Shown here: in pieces, positions 53,261 through 61,112 of the stretch | How positions within the stretch are numbered: position 1 is the first letter of the stretch | Layout of the letters: the number at the start of each line of letters is the position of its first letter | From: Chitinophaga pinensis | Lineage (GTDB): Bacteria; Bacteroidota; Bacteroidia; Chitinophagales; Chitinophagaceae | Assembly: GCF_007896845.1 (NCBI RefSeq) | Contig: NZ_VOHS01000007.1 | Coordinates: forward strand, 62,001 to 126,000 | Length of the DNA stretch: 64,000 nucleotides | Direction of reading: 5' to 3' | Translations under genes and position numbers: made by a program | The notes under the pieces: generated by a model | Seen by the model: only the letters and a program-made list of their open reading frames with translations | What the model was told of the DNA's origin: nothing | Databases searched by the model: none

Positions 53261-53422
53261 AGGCAATGGCAGATGGAGCTTGCGGGCCTTAGTGCTTTGA
53301 AGTCTGCTGAGCCCATGCAACCAGGGGTTTAATCCACCCCCACAGCTCAAATCTCCAAAACAAAGCTCCATAGCAAGCAACTTCAAAGCACTACAGCCTG
53401 CAAGCCCATACTGCCTTTGCCG
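53261..53422. repeat. 160-bp imperfect palindrome, REP/MITE-like
   Basis: AGTGCTTTGAAG (53291-53302) and CTTCAAAGCACT (53381-53392) are perfect complements. The outer parts pair with a few mismatches, GGCAGATGG with CCATACTGCC and GCTTGCGGGCC with GCCTGCAAGC. In the loop, AGGGGT and ACCCCC form a small hairpin. Such a structure is typical of a non-autonomous mobile or REP-type element. Confidence 0.6.
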
Positions 53423-53498
53423 TCAGCGGTCCCTCTCACTAAAGACAACAGCCGTCCAAAACACACAGTCAGCAGTCCCTGTCTCTAAAGACAACAAC
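53422..53498 (+). repeat. Two 31-bp direct repeats
   Basis: Copies at 53422-53452 and 53468-53498 differ at four positions; both end TAAAGACAACA-C. The second copy runs into the stop codon of the purine phosphorylase gene. Confidence 0.7.
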
Positions 53499-54310
53499 TA
53501 CAATCCACTCACCACCGCCGCAAAGATCTCACTCAGCTTCTTATCCGCCGTCCCTGCCACCGCAATAATCTCCTCTATCGACACGGGATGCAGATTATCC
53601 GGATCACATTCATCCGTAATCACTGACACCGTCGCACAAGGCAACTGCAACTGATTCGCCACAATCACCTCCGGCACAGTACTCATCCCCACAATATCCG
53701 CTCCGATCGTTCTCAGATACCTATACTCCGCCCGCGTCTCCAGATTCGGCCCTGTCACCGCCGCATACACACCATTTGTATGCATCTTATGTCCCAACGC
53801 AGCCGCTGCATTTAACAACGCCTGTCCTAACACAGGATCATACGGACGACTCATATCCGGAAACCGCGGACCGAAATCCGGTGAATTTAACCCCCGTAGC
53901 GGATTATCCGTCTGCAGATTGATATGATCATCCAACAACACCATATCTCCCTTCATATACGCCTTATTGATACCCCCCGCCGCATTGCTCAGCAACAGGA
54001 ACTGCACACCCAATGCTTTCATCACACGAATAGGAAACGTGATCTGCTGCATAGTATACCCTTCATAATAATGAAACCGTCCCTGCATTGCAATAACCGG
54101 CGTCTCACCAATATGCCCGTAAATAAGCTGACCTTTATGAGATTCTACAGTTGACTCAGGAAAGTGAGGAATTTCGTGGTAAGGAATCGTCTTTTGAATC
54201 CTGATATGGTTCACCAGTTGGCCCAGACCTGTGCCTAATACAATCCCTACACGGGCAGGCTGGAGGTCTTTCAGAAATGCGGCTGTTTCTTTTATCTGCT
54301 GTTGGAGCAT
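53498..54310 (-). CDS. Purine-nucleoside phosphorylase
   Basis: About 270 residues from ATG 54310 (MLQQQIKET). A family 2 PNP (trimeric): VLGTGLGQL near the start, SHKGQLIYG, MQGRFHYYEGYTMQQITFPIRV, LLSNAAGGINKAYMKGDMVLL, DHINLQTDNPL, VTGPNLETRAEYR and GMSTVPEVIVANQ. It splits purine nucleosides with phosphate into base and ribose 1-phosphate in the cytoplasm. A heptad array begins directly upstream of the start codon, and the other gene end has the 31-bp repeat. Confidence 0.93.
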   Translation of the reverse strand: MLQQQIKETAAFLKDLQPARVGIVLGTGLGQLVNHIRIQKTIPYHEIPHFPESTVESHKGQLIYGHIGETPVIAMQGRFHYYEGYTMQQITFPIRVMKALGVQFLLLSNAAGGINKAYMKGDMVLLDDHINLQTDNPLRGLNSPDFGPRFPDMSRPYDPVLGQALLNAAAALGHKMHTNGVYAAVTGPNLETRAEYRYLRTIGADIVGMSTVPEVIVANQLQLPCATVSVITDECDPDNLHPVSIEEIIAVAGTADKKLSEIFAAVVSGL

Positions 54311-54315
54311 AAAAA

Positions 54316-54343
54316 TCAATTAGGAATTACGAATTAGGAATTG
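54316..54343 (+). repeat. 7-bp-phased repeat array
   Basis: TCAATTA, GGAATTA, CGAATTA, GGAATTG in exact heptads, starting 6 bp from the PNP start codon. Confidence 0.75.
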
Positions 54344-54434
54344 AACATCAGCGATGTCCCTGAATATTTCGCAATATAGTCAGATACTATAAATGCGACA
54401 GGCATTTAGTTGCATGCACTGCCACCAAAGCAAT

Positions 54435-54462
54435 GAATTCCTGATTCGTAATTCCTGATTGT
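54435..54462 (-). repeat. 7-bp-phased repeat array, inverted
   Basis: On the minus strand AATCAGG, AATTACG, AATCAGG, AATTCAT. It faces the array at 54316-54343 and ends just 3 bp before the stop of the next gene. Confidence 0.75.
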
Positions 54463-54464
54463 CT

Positions 54465-55061
54465 TTAGTCAAGATTAACAACGGAAATATTCTTCCATCT
54501 CACTTTAATACCGCCACCAGAGTGGATCTGCAACGCGATCTGACCATTGGCAGCACCGATCTTATCATCCGTGAGCGTGATCATTTCATGCCCGTTCAGG
54601 ATGGTAGTGACTTTATCGTTTTTAACGATGACTTTCATCGTATTCCATTCTCCCTGTTTAAGGTATTGCTCTTTCTCCGCAGCAGGCTGTATCAGCCATC
54701 CACGGCCATAAGATTCATAGATACCGCCGGTATGCTTACCAGCAGGAGCTACTTCTGCCTGCCAGCCGGTGATCTTGGTGCCTTCTATGGAAGAGTGGAA
54801 AAATACGCCGCTGTTACCATCTGCTTCCTGTTTGAACTGCACGGTCAGTTCGAAGTTTTTGTAAGACTGATCCGTAGCGAGGTAGCCATATTCTTTGTCG
54901 GGGCCACTTTCGCAGACGAGCGTACCATTGTCTACATACCATTTCTCGGTACCATAGACTTTCCAGCCGTCAAGGTTTTTGCCATTAAAGAGTGATTGTT
55001 TCTGTGCAAACGTGAAATTGCTGCCAACGAGCAGGGCAGCCAGCAAAAGGAGTTTCTTCAT
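54465..55061 (-). CDS. Secreted DUF1080 protein
   Basis: 198 residues. Signal peptide to TFAQ, then one DUF1080 jelly-roll domain: [67 protein letters not shown] and a C-terminal GQIALQIHSGGGIKVRWKNISVV. Third DUF1080 gene in the window and the most compact. Its place between housekeeping genes gives no direct hint to substrate. Probably periplasmic. Confidence 0.88.
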   Translation of the reverse strand: MKKLLLLAALLVGSNFTFAQKQSLFNGKNLDGWKVYGTEKWYVDNGTLVCESGPDKEYGYLATDQSYKNFELTVQFKQEADGNSGVFFHSSIEGTKITGWQAEVAPAGKHTGGIYESYGRGWLIQPAAEKEQYLKQGEWNTMKVIVKNDKVTTILNGHEMITLTDDKIGAANGQIALQIHSGGGIKVRWKNISVVNLD

Positions 55062-55171
55062 TTTTCAGAACGGTTTTTTAAGCTACAGGAGGTAGCGGGT
55101 GACGTGTATACCTTAAATGTAAGAAATGAAAGCTGTTTATGCCAGCGGGGAGTGAGGAGTGGTAGAAAAAT

Positions 55172-55205
55172 AAAAGGCGTCCCGCTGTCAGCGGACGCCT
55201 TTTAG
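55172..55205 (-). terminator. Rho-independent terminator of rny
   Basis: On the minus strand AAAAGGCGTCCGCT pairs with AGCGGGACGCCTTTT (one bulged base), followed by ATTTTT. 27 bp past the rny stop. Confidence 0.85.
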
Positions 55206-55231
55206 AATAGGTTTTATTACAGTTGCCGGTA

Positions 55232-56797
55232 TTAACGAGCGACGTTTACAGAACGTTTTTCGCGGATTACGGTTACTTTGATCTGACCCGGATATTGCAT
55301 TTCTGTCTGGATCTTGTTAGCGATCTCGAAAGACAGACGGTCAGCATCATTGTCCGTTACTTTATCACTTTCAACAATTACACGCAGTTCACGACCAGCC
55401 TGAATAGCGTAAGCTTTTTCTACGCCGTCATGAGCAACTGCCAGGTTCTCCAGATCTTTGATACGCTGCAGATAGCTCTGCATGATCTCACGACGCGCAC
55501 CGGGACGAGCACCGCTGATAGCATCACAAGCCTGTATGATCGGAGAGATCACGTATTGCATTTCCATTTCATCGTGGTGAGCGCCGATAGCGTTTACTAC
55601 AGCAGCATGCTCGCCATATTTCTCAGCCAGTTTCGCACCGAGGAGGGCGTGGCTCAGTTCAGTTTCTTCATCAGGTACTTTACCAATGTCATGCAGCAGA
55701 CCAGCACGTTTTGCCAGCTTAGGGTTCAGACCCAGTTCAGCGGCCATTACAGCACAAAGGTTAGCCGTTTCTTTGGAGTGCATCAACAGGTTCTGACCAT
55801 AAGAGGAACGGAAACGCATTTTACCCACCAGACGGATCAGCTCTTTATGCAGACCATGGATACCCAGTTCGATAACGGTTCTTTCACCGATATCCATTAC
55901 CTGTTCTTCCAGTTGTTTCTTGGTTTTTTCAACTACTTCTTCAATACGTGCAGGGTGGATACGACCATCTTGTACCAGACGCTGCAGGGACAGACGGGCA
56001 ATCTCACGACGTAATGGGTCGAAAGACGACAGTACAATTGCTTCAGGGGTATCGTCTACGATCAGGTCAACACCGGTTGCAGCTTCGATAGCACGGATGT
56101 TACGACCTTCACGACCGATAATCTGACCTTTGATCTCATCACTTTCAAGGTTGAATACAGTGATGGCGTTTTCGATGGTCTGTTCAGCAGCAGTACGCTG
56201 GATAGACTGTATGATGATCTTTTTAGCTTCTTTGTTCGCTTTCAGTTTAGCATCCTCGATGATTTCCTGAATGTGTGCGAGCGCCTGTGAGCGAGCTTCT
56301 TCTTTCAGACTTTCAATGAGCTGGTGACGGGCTTCTTCAGCAGTCAGTGCAGCTACTTTTTCCAGACGGCGGATATGTTCTTCCTGATGTTTTTCCAGTT
56401 CAGTGCGTTTTACAGCAACCAGTTCCATCTGGCGGGTCAGGTTTTCCTTGATCGCCTCATTTTCCTGTGTCTGCTTCTGGATATTTTCAGTTTTCTGATT
56501 CAGGGACTGTTCTTTCTGCTTGATACGGTTTTCTGAGTCAGCTATTTTCTGGTTACGTTGTAATACCTCTTTCTCATGCTCACTTTTCAGCTGTAGGAAT
56601 TTTTCTTTCGCTTCCAGCAACCTGTCTTTCTTCAGATTCTCTGCAGTAAGTTGTCCTTCGGCTACTATTTTCTGTGCCTGTAATTCAGCCTCCTGGATTT
56701 TATGCTGTGTGTTTTTGGCAAATATCACCTTACCTAACAAAATACCTATGATCAATGCCACTACTGCAGCTATTGTCGATATTAAAGTAACTTCCAT
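55232..56797 (-). CDS. rny: Ribonuclease Y
   Basis: 521 residues. N-terminal membrane helix (about 3-25), a long coiled coil to about 200, a KH domain ([28 protein letters not shown], about 220-260) and an HD phosphodiesterase domain with [33 protein letters not shown] and [10 protein letters not shown]. RNase Y is a membrane-bound endonuclease that starts mRNA decay. It lies downstream of zapA on the same strand, an arrangement common in Bacteroidota. Confidence 0.96.
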   Translation of the reverse strand: MEVTLISTIAAVVALIIGILLGKVIFAKNTQHKIQEAELQAQKIVAEGQLTAENLKKDRLLEAKEKFLQLKSEHEKEVLQRNQKIADSENRIKQKEQSLNQKTENIQKQTQENEAIKENLTRQMELVAVKRTELEKHQEEHIRRLEKVAALTAEEARHQLIESLKEEARSQALAHIQEIIEDAKLKANKEAKKIIIQSIQRTAAEQTIENAITVFNLESDEIKGQIIGREGRNIRAIEAATGVDLIVDDTPEAIVLSSFDPLRREIARLSLQRLVQDGRIHPARIEEVVEKTKKQLEEQVMDIGERTVIELGIHGLHKELIRLVGKMRFRSSYGQNLLMHSKETANLCAVMAAELGLNPKLAKRAGLLHDIGKVPDEETELSHALLGAKLAEKYGEHAAVVNAIGAHHDEMEMQYVISPIIQACDAISGARPGARREIMQSYLQRIKDLENLAVAHDGVEKAYAIQAGRELRVIVESDKVTDNDADRLSFEIANKIQTEMQYPGQIKVTVIREKRSVNVAR

Positions 56798-57153
56798 ACA
56801 AATTTTTTAATACTTGATTTATGTTGCATTCCTTGCCGCGTCCCATTTCCGTGGAAAAGTAGAGGGTTTAGAACTTGATTCGCGAAAATACAAAAAAGAA
56901 TGTGCGAAACGACGGGATCAGAAGCTGATACGCAGTTGTGTGGTCACTTACAGGAATGTCCTATAGTTGATAAATGGATAAAGCGTTGATTATGTTAGTA
57001 GTATGCTGTCTTTTTATTTGAATACGTTACTATCTGCTAATCTACTTTTTCAAAATATTTTAGTGCAACACAGCGCCGGGTTGGTCAGTAATTAATTTCA
57101 GAACAGCTGCCCGGGCACGCCCCGGATCTTAATTTCTAAACGCTAATTTCTGC
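56798..57153. other. 356-bp spacer between rny and zapA
   Basis: Near 57110 the sequence CCCGGGCACGCCCCGG can form a GC-rich hairpin after zapA, without a T run. A 6S RNA gene is found between these genes in some Bacteroidota, but I could not recognise its fold with certainty and do not call it. Nothing else. Confidence 0.4.
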
Positions 57154-57447
57154 TTATTTCAGCGAGTTGTCCAGCAGCTCTTCAAGATGCTGTAACTTCT
57201 CTTCCAGAAATGGCGCAAGGCCTATCTGGATCTTACCCCCACTCGTGACCGGATGGGTCGCATACATGATAAGTACCATCGCAATATAATCCTGCAGGTC
57301 CTTACCAGCATATGCTGTCTTAAATTCTACTATCTTTTCGTTCACCTCCTTCATGGTACGGCGTACTTCCTCTTCCTCTTCAGGCTTGATCTTAATGCGG
57401 TATGACCTGTCGGCCACCACAATATTAATGGGAATCAGCGGATCCAT
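57154..57447 (-). CDS. zapA: Cell division protein ZapA
   Basis: About 97 residues from ATG 57447 (MDPLIPINIVVADRSYRIKIK). A start at 57489 is in frame but would overlap the upstream gene and add a non-family sequence. The ZapA features are INIVVADRSYRIKIKPEEEEEVRRTMKEVNEKI near the start and a C-terminal coiled coil (APFLEEKLQHLEELLD). ZapA binds FtsZ at the division ring. It follows the small coiled-coil gene by 17 bp. Confidence 0.9.
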   Translation of the reverse strand: MDPLIPINIVVADRSYRIKIKPEEEEEVRRTMKEVNEKIVEFKTAYAGKDLQDYIAMVLIMYATHPVTSGGKIQIGLAPFLEEKLQHLEELLDNSLK

Positions 57448-57464
57448 GTGGATTTGTTTTTTAA

Positions 57465-57776
57465 CTAACTGTTTAACAGTGCAATACAACGATCAATCTC
57501 CTTGATATAGTCATTGATCTTATTGCGCATTTCCTTCCTGAATTCTTCATCATCTTCACGGCTGGCTGGTGTCCCCTGACTGGTTGCACCCGCCATCTTT
57601 GCCAGATGGAGCTTGTTTTCAAGTGCAGCGATCGTTTCGTGCTGGGTCGTCAGCGTACCTTCCTGCGTCTGTAACTGCTCTTTCAGCAATACATTCTCAG
57701 CCTGCACCTGTTGGAGCTTTTTTAACAACAGGTGAAGTTTATCATCGATCCTTTGTATGTACTGCTCTAAAGCCAA
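57465..57776 (-). CDS. Small coiled-coil protein next to zapA, possible ZapB analogue
   Basis: 103 residues from a TTG start (MALEQYIQRIDDKLHLLLKKLQ); no ATG is available near the N-terminus. About residues 5-60 are a coiled coil with heptad leucines and glutamines (LQQVQAENVLLKEQLQTQEGTLTTQHETIAALENKL), followed by a linker and a short C-terminal helical part (NKINDYIKEIDRCIALLNS). Its place directly upstream of zapA suggests a division-ring partner such as ZapB. I did not recognise a family and cannot be sure. Expressed with zapA. Confidence 0.6.
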   Translation of the reverse strand: MALEQYIQRIDDKLHLLLKKLQQVQAENVLLKEQLQTQEGTLTTQHETIAALENKLHLAKMAGATSQGTPASREDDEEFRKEMRNKINDYIKEIDRCIALLNS

Positions 57777-57783
57777 GTCTGTT

Positions 57784-57818
57784 GTGAATTACTGATTAGG
57801 AATTACAAATTACGAATG
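57784..57818 (+). repeat. 7-bp-phased repeat array
   Basis: TGAATTA, CTGATTA, GGAATTA, CAAATTA, CGAATGA in perfect heptads, 7 bp from the TTG start of the coiled-coil gene. The most regular array in the window. Confidence 0.8.
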
Positions 57819-57842
57819 AAACGGCTTTTTGTTTAAAACAGT

Positions 57843-57884
57843 CAACGAATTACGCATGATTTTTCTTCATCCATAATTCGTCAA
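57843..57884. repeat. Inverted heptad repeat before pheT end
   Basis: CAACGAATTACGCATGA on the plus strand and the related GACGAATTATGGATGA on the minus strand face each other around TTTTTCT. It ends 15 bp from the stop of pheT. Confidence 0.6.
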
Positions 57885-57898
57885 CTGCAACTGTTGAA

Positions 57899-60331
57899 CT
57901 ATTTTCTGATCTCCGCCTGTAACTGCCCTTCAAATGCTTTTACCAGCTTATCCATTACTGCATCGATCTCTTTGTCAGTAAGGGTTTTCTGCGCATCCTG
58001 AAAGGTGAAGCTCACCGCGTAAGATTTCTTGTTGGCGCCCAGCTTTTCACTTTCAAACACGTCAAACAGGTTCAGATCCTGTAAGAGTGCAGACTTAACC
58101 GTCTTCGCAGCTGCCTCAACCGCCGCAAACTTAACCTGTTTGTCAAGGATAAGCGCAAGGTCACGACGTACTGCAGGGAACTTCGGTATTTCCTTGTAAA
58201 AGTTATCGCTTTTTTGCAGTAATCCCAATACAATATTCCAGTTGATGTCGGCAAACCATACCGGCTGCTTAATATCAAATTGTTTCAGCTTCTGTGCACT
58301 AACCGCGCCAAGATTTACAACCGGCTTGTTTTTGACACGGATCTGCCAGCCGTGCTGTATGCCGTCAGTCTCCTCTTCTGCCCACTGCAGGCCATTGATG
58401 CCCAGCTGACGGAACAGATTCTGTACATACCCTTTCAGGAAGAAGAAATCAACCGGTTCTGCCTTATGCATCCAGCTTTCTGTTCTCTTCTGACCAGTCA
58501 GGTAAAGGCTCAGGTGAGCAGTTTCTTCATATTTACCCTGTTCCTGTACGGCGTAAGTATTACCGAATTCGAAGAACAACAGGTTGTCATTACGACGGTT
58601 CAGGTTGTGCGATACACTCTCCAGACCGGTCTCCAGCATAGAAGGACGCATGACATCCAGATCAGCACTAAGACTGTTGATCATCTTTACCGTGCGCTCC
58701 AGTACTTCCGGTGTAAAGTATTTGCTGTTGGTAATAGAGTTGGTGAATATTTCGTTGAATCCATTCGCTGCCAGATAGTTAGCCGCTTTCTCACGTACCT
58801 TCTCCTTGTCAGGTTTCGGATTCGCAGCCGGTGTGATCAATACCTGAGATGGAATCTCAATATTGTCCAGACCGTCAATACGCATTACTTCCTCCACTAT
58901 ATCAGCCGGGATGCTGATATCAGGTTTGCTGTAAGGCACACTCACACGCAGCTTTTCACCATCGCGTTCCAGTATACCAAAACCAAGGCTGCTGAGGATG
59001 TTTACAATTTTATCCTCCGGATAAGCCTTGCCGCTCAGTTTACGGATATAAGACCAGGTGCTGGTCACCTCCGTCTGCTGCTTAGGCTGAGGATATACAT
59101 CAATTACTTCAGATGCCGCCTGACCACCTGCCAGTTCGCAGATCAATGCAGCCGCACGCTGTAATACATACACAGTGCCGGAGATATCCACACCTTTTTC
59201 AAAACGGGCAGCCGCATCTGTACGGAGACCATGACGGAAAGAGGTAGGACGGATGCTCGCCGGACTAAACCACGCGCTCTCCAAAAATATGTTCTGTGTC
59301 GCATCTGTCACACCGGAACGTAAACCACCAAATACACCGGCAATACACATTGGCTCGCTGTTGCCATTACAGATCATCAGATCAGCAGCATCCAGCTTAC
59401 GCTCTTTTTCATCCAGCGTTACAAATAAAGTGTTCTGTGGCAGATTCTTAACAATCACCTTGTTACCGGTAATCGCATCCGCATCAAATGCATGCAGCGG
59501 CTGACCGGTTTCATGCAGGATGAAGTTGGTGATGTCCACAATATTATTAATAGGTCTTACACCTATCGCCAGCAGCTTGTTCTTCAGCCAGTCAGGAGAA
59601 GGAGCAATCTTCACACCGGTGATGGAGATGCCGCTGTAACGCGGACAAGCAGTCTGGTTCTCGATTTCCACACTGATAGCAAGCGGGGTAGCTGCTTTCG
59701 GCAGAGCCGTTAAGGCAGGTACTAAAGCTTTGTGATTCAGCGTGTTTTCGGTATTGTTCAGGTACGCACAGACGTCTTTGGCAACCCCCAGATGGCTCAT
59801 AGCGTCCATTCTGTTAGGCGTCAGACCAATCTCATATACCCAGTCCTGTACAGGTTTAAATACTTCACGGGCCGGTGTACCAGCTTGCAGGGAAGCATCC
59901 AGTACCATAATGCCGGCATGACTGCCACCCAGACCAATCTCGTCTTCAGCGCAGATCATACCATGACTTTCCTCTCCACGGATCTTCGCCTTCTTCATGG
60001 TCAATGGTTCACCGCTGACAGGGTAAATAGTCGCACCTATCGGAGCGATCACTACTTTTTGTCCGACAGCTACATTGGGAGCACCACATACGATATGCAG
60101 GGGCTCACCCTGACCGGTATTTACAGTTGTCAGTCGGAGTTTATCGGCATTGGGATGCGGGGCTACCGTCAGGACTTCGCCGATCACCAGTCCTTCGAGG
60201 CTGCCTTTAACGGACTCGAATTGCTCCAGGCTTTCCACCTCAAGACCTATGCGCGTTAAAATAACAGATAGTTCCTCCGGTGTGGGTTTAACCGGCAAAT
60301 AGTCACACAGCCAATTGTACGAAATAGTCAT
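57899..60331 (-). CDS. pheT: Phenylalanine--tRNA ligase beta subunit
   Basis: 810 residues. Order of domains: N-terminal MTISYNWLCDYLPVKPTPEELS, the tRNA-binding OB domain (GLVIGEVLTVAPHPNADKLRLTTVNTG, about 47-75), B3/B4 (GLTPNRMDAMSHLGVAKDVCAYL), a B5 domain (IRKLSGKAYPEDKIVNILSSLGF), the catalytic-like core (NEIFTNSITNSKYF) and a C-terminal anticodon-binding FDX-ACB domain (EIPKFPAVRRDLALILDKQVKF). With PheS it charges tRNA-Phe. pheS is not in the window. A -7 box TAACTTTA may be on the minus strand at 60353-60360. Confidence 0.96.
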   Translation of the reverse strand: MTISYNWLCDYLPVKPTPEELSVILTRIGLEVESLEQFESVKGSLEGLVIGEVLTVAPHPNADKLRLTTVNTGQGEPLHIVCGAPNVAVGQKVVIAPIGATIYPVSGEPLTMKKAKIRGEESHGMICAEDEIGLGGSHAGIMVLDASLQAGTPAREVFKPVQDWVYEIGLTPNRMDAMSHLGVAKDVCAYLNNTENTLNHKALVPALTALPKAATPLAISVEIENQTACPRYSGISITGVKIAPSPDWLKNKLLAIGVRPINNIVDITNFILHETGQPLHAFDADAITGNKVIVKNLPQNTLFVTLDEKERKLDAADLMICNGNSEPMCIAGVFGGLRSGVTDATQNIFLESAWFSPASIRPTSFRHGLRTDAAARFEKGVDISGTVYVLQRAAALICELAGGQAASEVIDVYPQPKQQTEVTSTWSYIRKLSGKAYPEDKIVNILSSLGFGILERDGEKLRVSVPYSKPDISIPADIVEEVMRIDGLDNIEIPSQVLITPAANPKPDKEKVREKAANYLAANGFNEIFTNSITNSKYFTPEVLERTVKMINSLSADLDVMRPSMLETGLESVSHNLNRRNDNLLFFEFGNTYAVQEQGKYEETAHLSLYLTGQKRTESWMHKAEPVDFFFLKGYVQNLFRQLGINGLQWAEEETDGIQHGWQIRVKNKPVVNLGAVSAQKLKQFDIKQPVWFADINWNIVLGLLQKSDNFYKEIPKFPAVRRDLALILDKQVKFAAVEAAAKTVKSALLQDLNLFDVFESEKLGANKKSYAVSFTFQDAQKTLTDKEIDAVMDKLVKAFEGQLQAEIRK

Positions 60332-60352
60332 TTGTAAAATTATATAAGTGCG

Positions 60353-60360
60353 TAAAGTTA
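60353..60360 (-). promoter_or_regulatory. Putative -7 box of pheT
   Basis: On the minus strand TAACTTTA, one base off consensus, 22 bp before the ATG. No TTG at the -33 position. Confidence 0.35.
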
Positions 60361-60414
60361 GTGTAATTCATGCATAGTCCATAGGCAGTCAGCCGATTCA
60401 TATACAAGGGTTAC

Positions 60415-60477
60415 ATTATACTAATGCTACGTTAATGCTACGTGATGAACGTAGCATTAACGTAGCATTAGTATAAT
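60415..60477. repeat. Perfect 29-bp-stem inverted repeat (element B, left part)
   Basis: The arms at 60415-60443 and 60449-60477 are perfect complements around GATGA. Each arm consists mainly of two tandem copies of the 11-mer TAATGCTACGT (60422-60432 and 60433-60443), which appear reversed in the other arm. Confidence 0.95.
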
Positions 60478-60620
60478 CAGAGTATAGTATAAGCAGGAAT
60501 CAACCCATAAAGCGGGACACTTTATCAATATACGAAATATAAACGATTGAACCTGAAGAGAATGAATGTACTGCGGACCGTCATACAAAACAAGTGAAAT
60601 ATACGCGTGCAGATCCGTTT

Positions 60621-60641
60621 TGCCAGTCATTTATACTGGCA
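60621..60641. repeat. Hairpin of element B
   Basis: TGCCAGT (60621-60627) pairs with ACTGGCA (60635-60641) across a 7-nt loop, the same geometry as the hairpin of element A, and lies 23 bp before the GCGACGAA array. Confidence 0.6.
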
Positions 60642-60663
60642 AAAGTGTCTCGTTCGAAGAAGG

Positions 60664-60700
60664 GACGAACAAGCGACGAACTAGCGACGAATCTGCGACG
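60664..60700 (+). repeat. 11-bp tandem array with GCGACGAA core (element B, right part)
   Basis: On the plus strand GACGAACAA, GCGACGAACTA, GCGACGAATCT, GCGACG. Same units and same strand as at 5303-5354. Confidence 0.75.
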
Positions 60701-60802
60701 GCCAAATGATATTTTCCAGATGGTTATCAACCGGATAGCGAACGCTGCTATAATTACAGCGAGCCAATGTGCAAAACAACAAGTCAAGGTGAATAAACTT
60801 TT

Positions 60803-60833
60803 TTGCACATATTATGTGAATATCCCACCTTTG
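60803..60833 (+). promoter_or_regulatory. Promoter-like sequence in the pheT-dnaB region
   Basis: TTG (60803-60805), 20 bp, CACCTTTG (60826-60833), which differs from TAnnTTTG in one base. It would transcribe toward dnaB, 280 bp away. Confidence 0.35.
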
Positions 60834-60947
60834 CATGTGAAGTGTGTGTATAATAAGTGGATAATGAAATGCCAGTCAGTGTATAACTGCCATTTTGCGG
60901 GTGCATAACATGTGGATGTCACCTTATAAATTATATACCCGGGCAAA

Positions 60948-60979
60948 TTGTAGAAAATGAAAAAATGCGGTTACCTTAG
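60948..60979 (+). promoter_or_regulatory. Putative promoter of dnaB
   Basis: TTG (60948-60950), 21 bp, TACCTTAG (60972-60979), one base off the consensus. A leader of about 125 nt would follow. Confidence 0.45.
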
Positions 60980-61112
60980 TTTTTACGGCCCAAAAAAGTT
61001 TACAATTTCATAAAATGTCAATAGCTCAGCTGGTACAATAAAATTGTAATTATAACTAAGGAAGCCACGACATATAACTTTTTGATTAACAGACTAATCA
61101 CAAAATATATAA

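Larger units (their letters stand above)
53177..53497. other. 321-bp spacer with palindromic element and direct repeats
   Basis: A terminator at 53179-53210, a 160-bp imperfect palindrome at 53261-53422, and two 31-bp direct copies at 53422-53452 and 53468-53498. No gene. Confidence 0.6.
60332..61112. other. 781-bp divergent intergenic region with element B
   Basis: Between pheT (minus) and dnaB (plus). It contains element B (60415-60700), a promoter-like sequence (60803-60833), the dnaB promoter (60948-60979) and a short tRNA D-arm-like stretch at 61021-61036. No gene was recognised. Confidence 0.55.

Noticed and set aside
56798..57153. Possible 6S RNA gene between zapA and rny.
   Set aside because: Gene context would suit it, but I could not see the long bulged hairpin characteristic of 6S RNA. 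A covariance-model scan would decide.
61021..61036. ATAGCTCAGCTGGTAC resembles the D-arm of a tRNA.
   Set aside because: No acceptor stem, anticodon arm or T-arm can be formed with the following sequence, so it is at most a remnant or chance.
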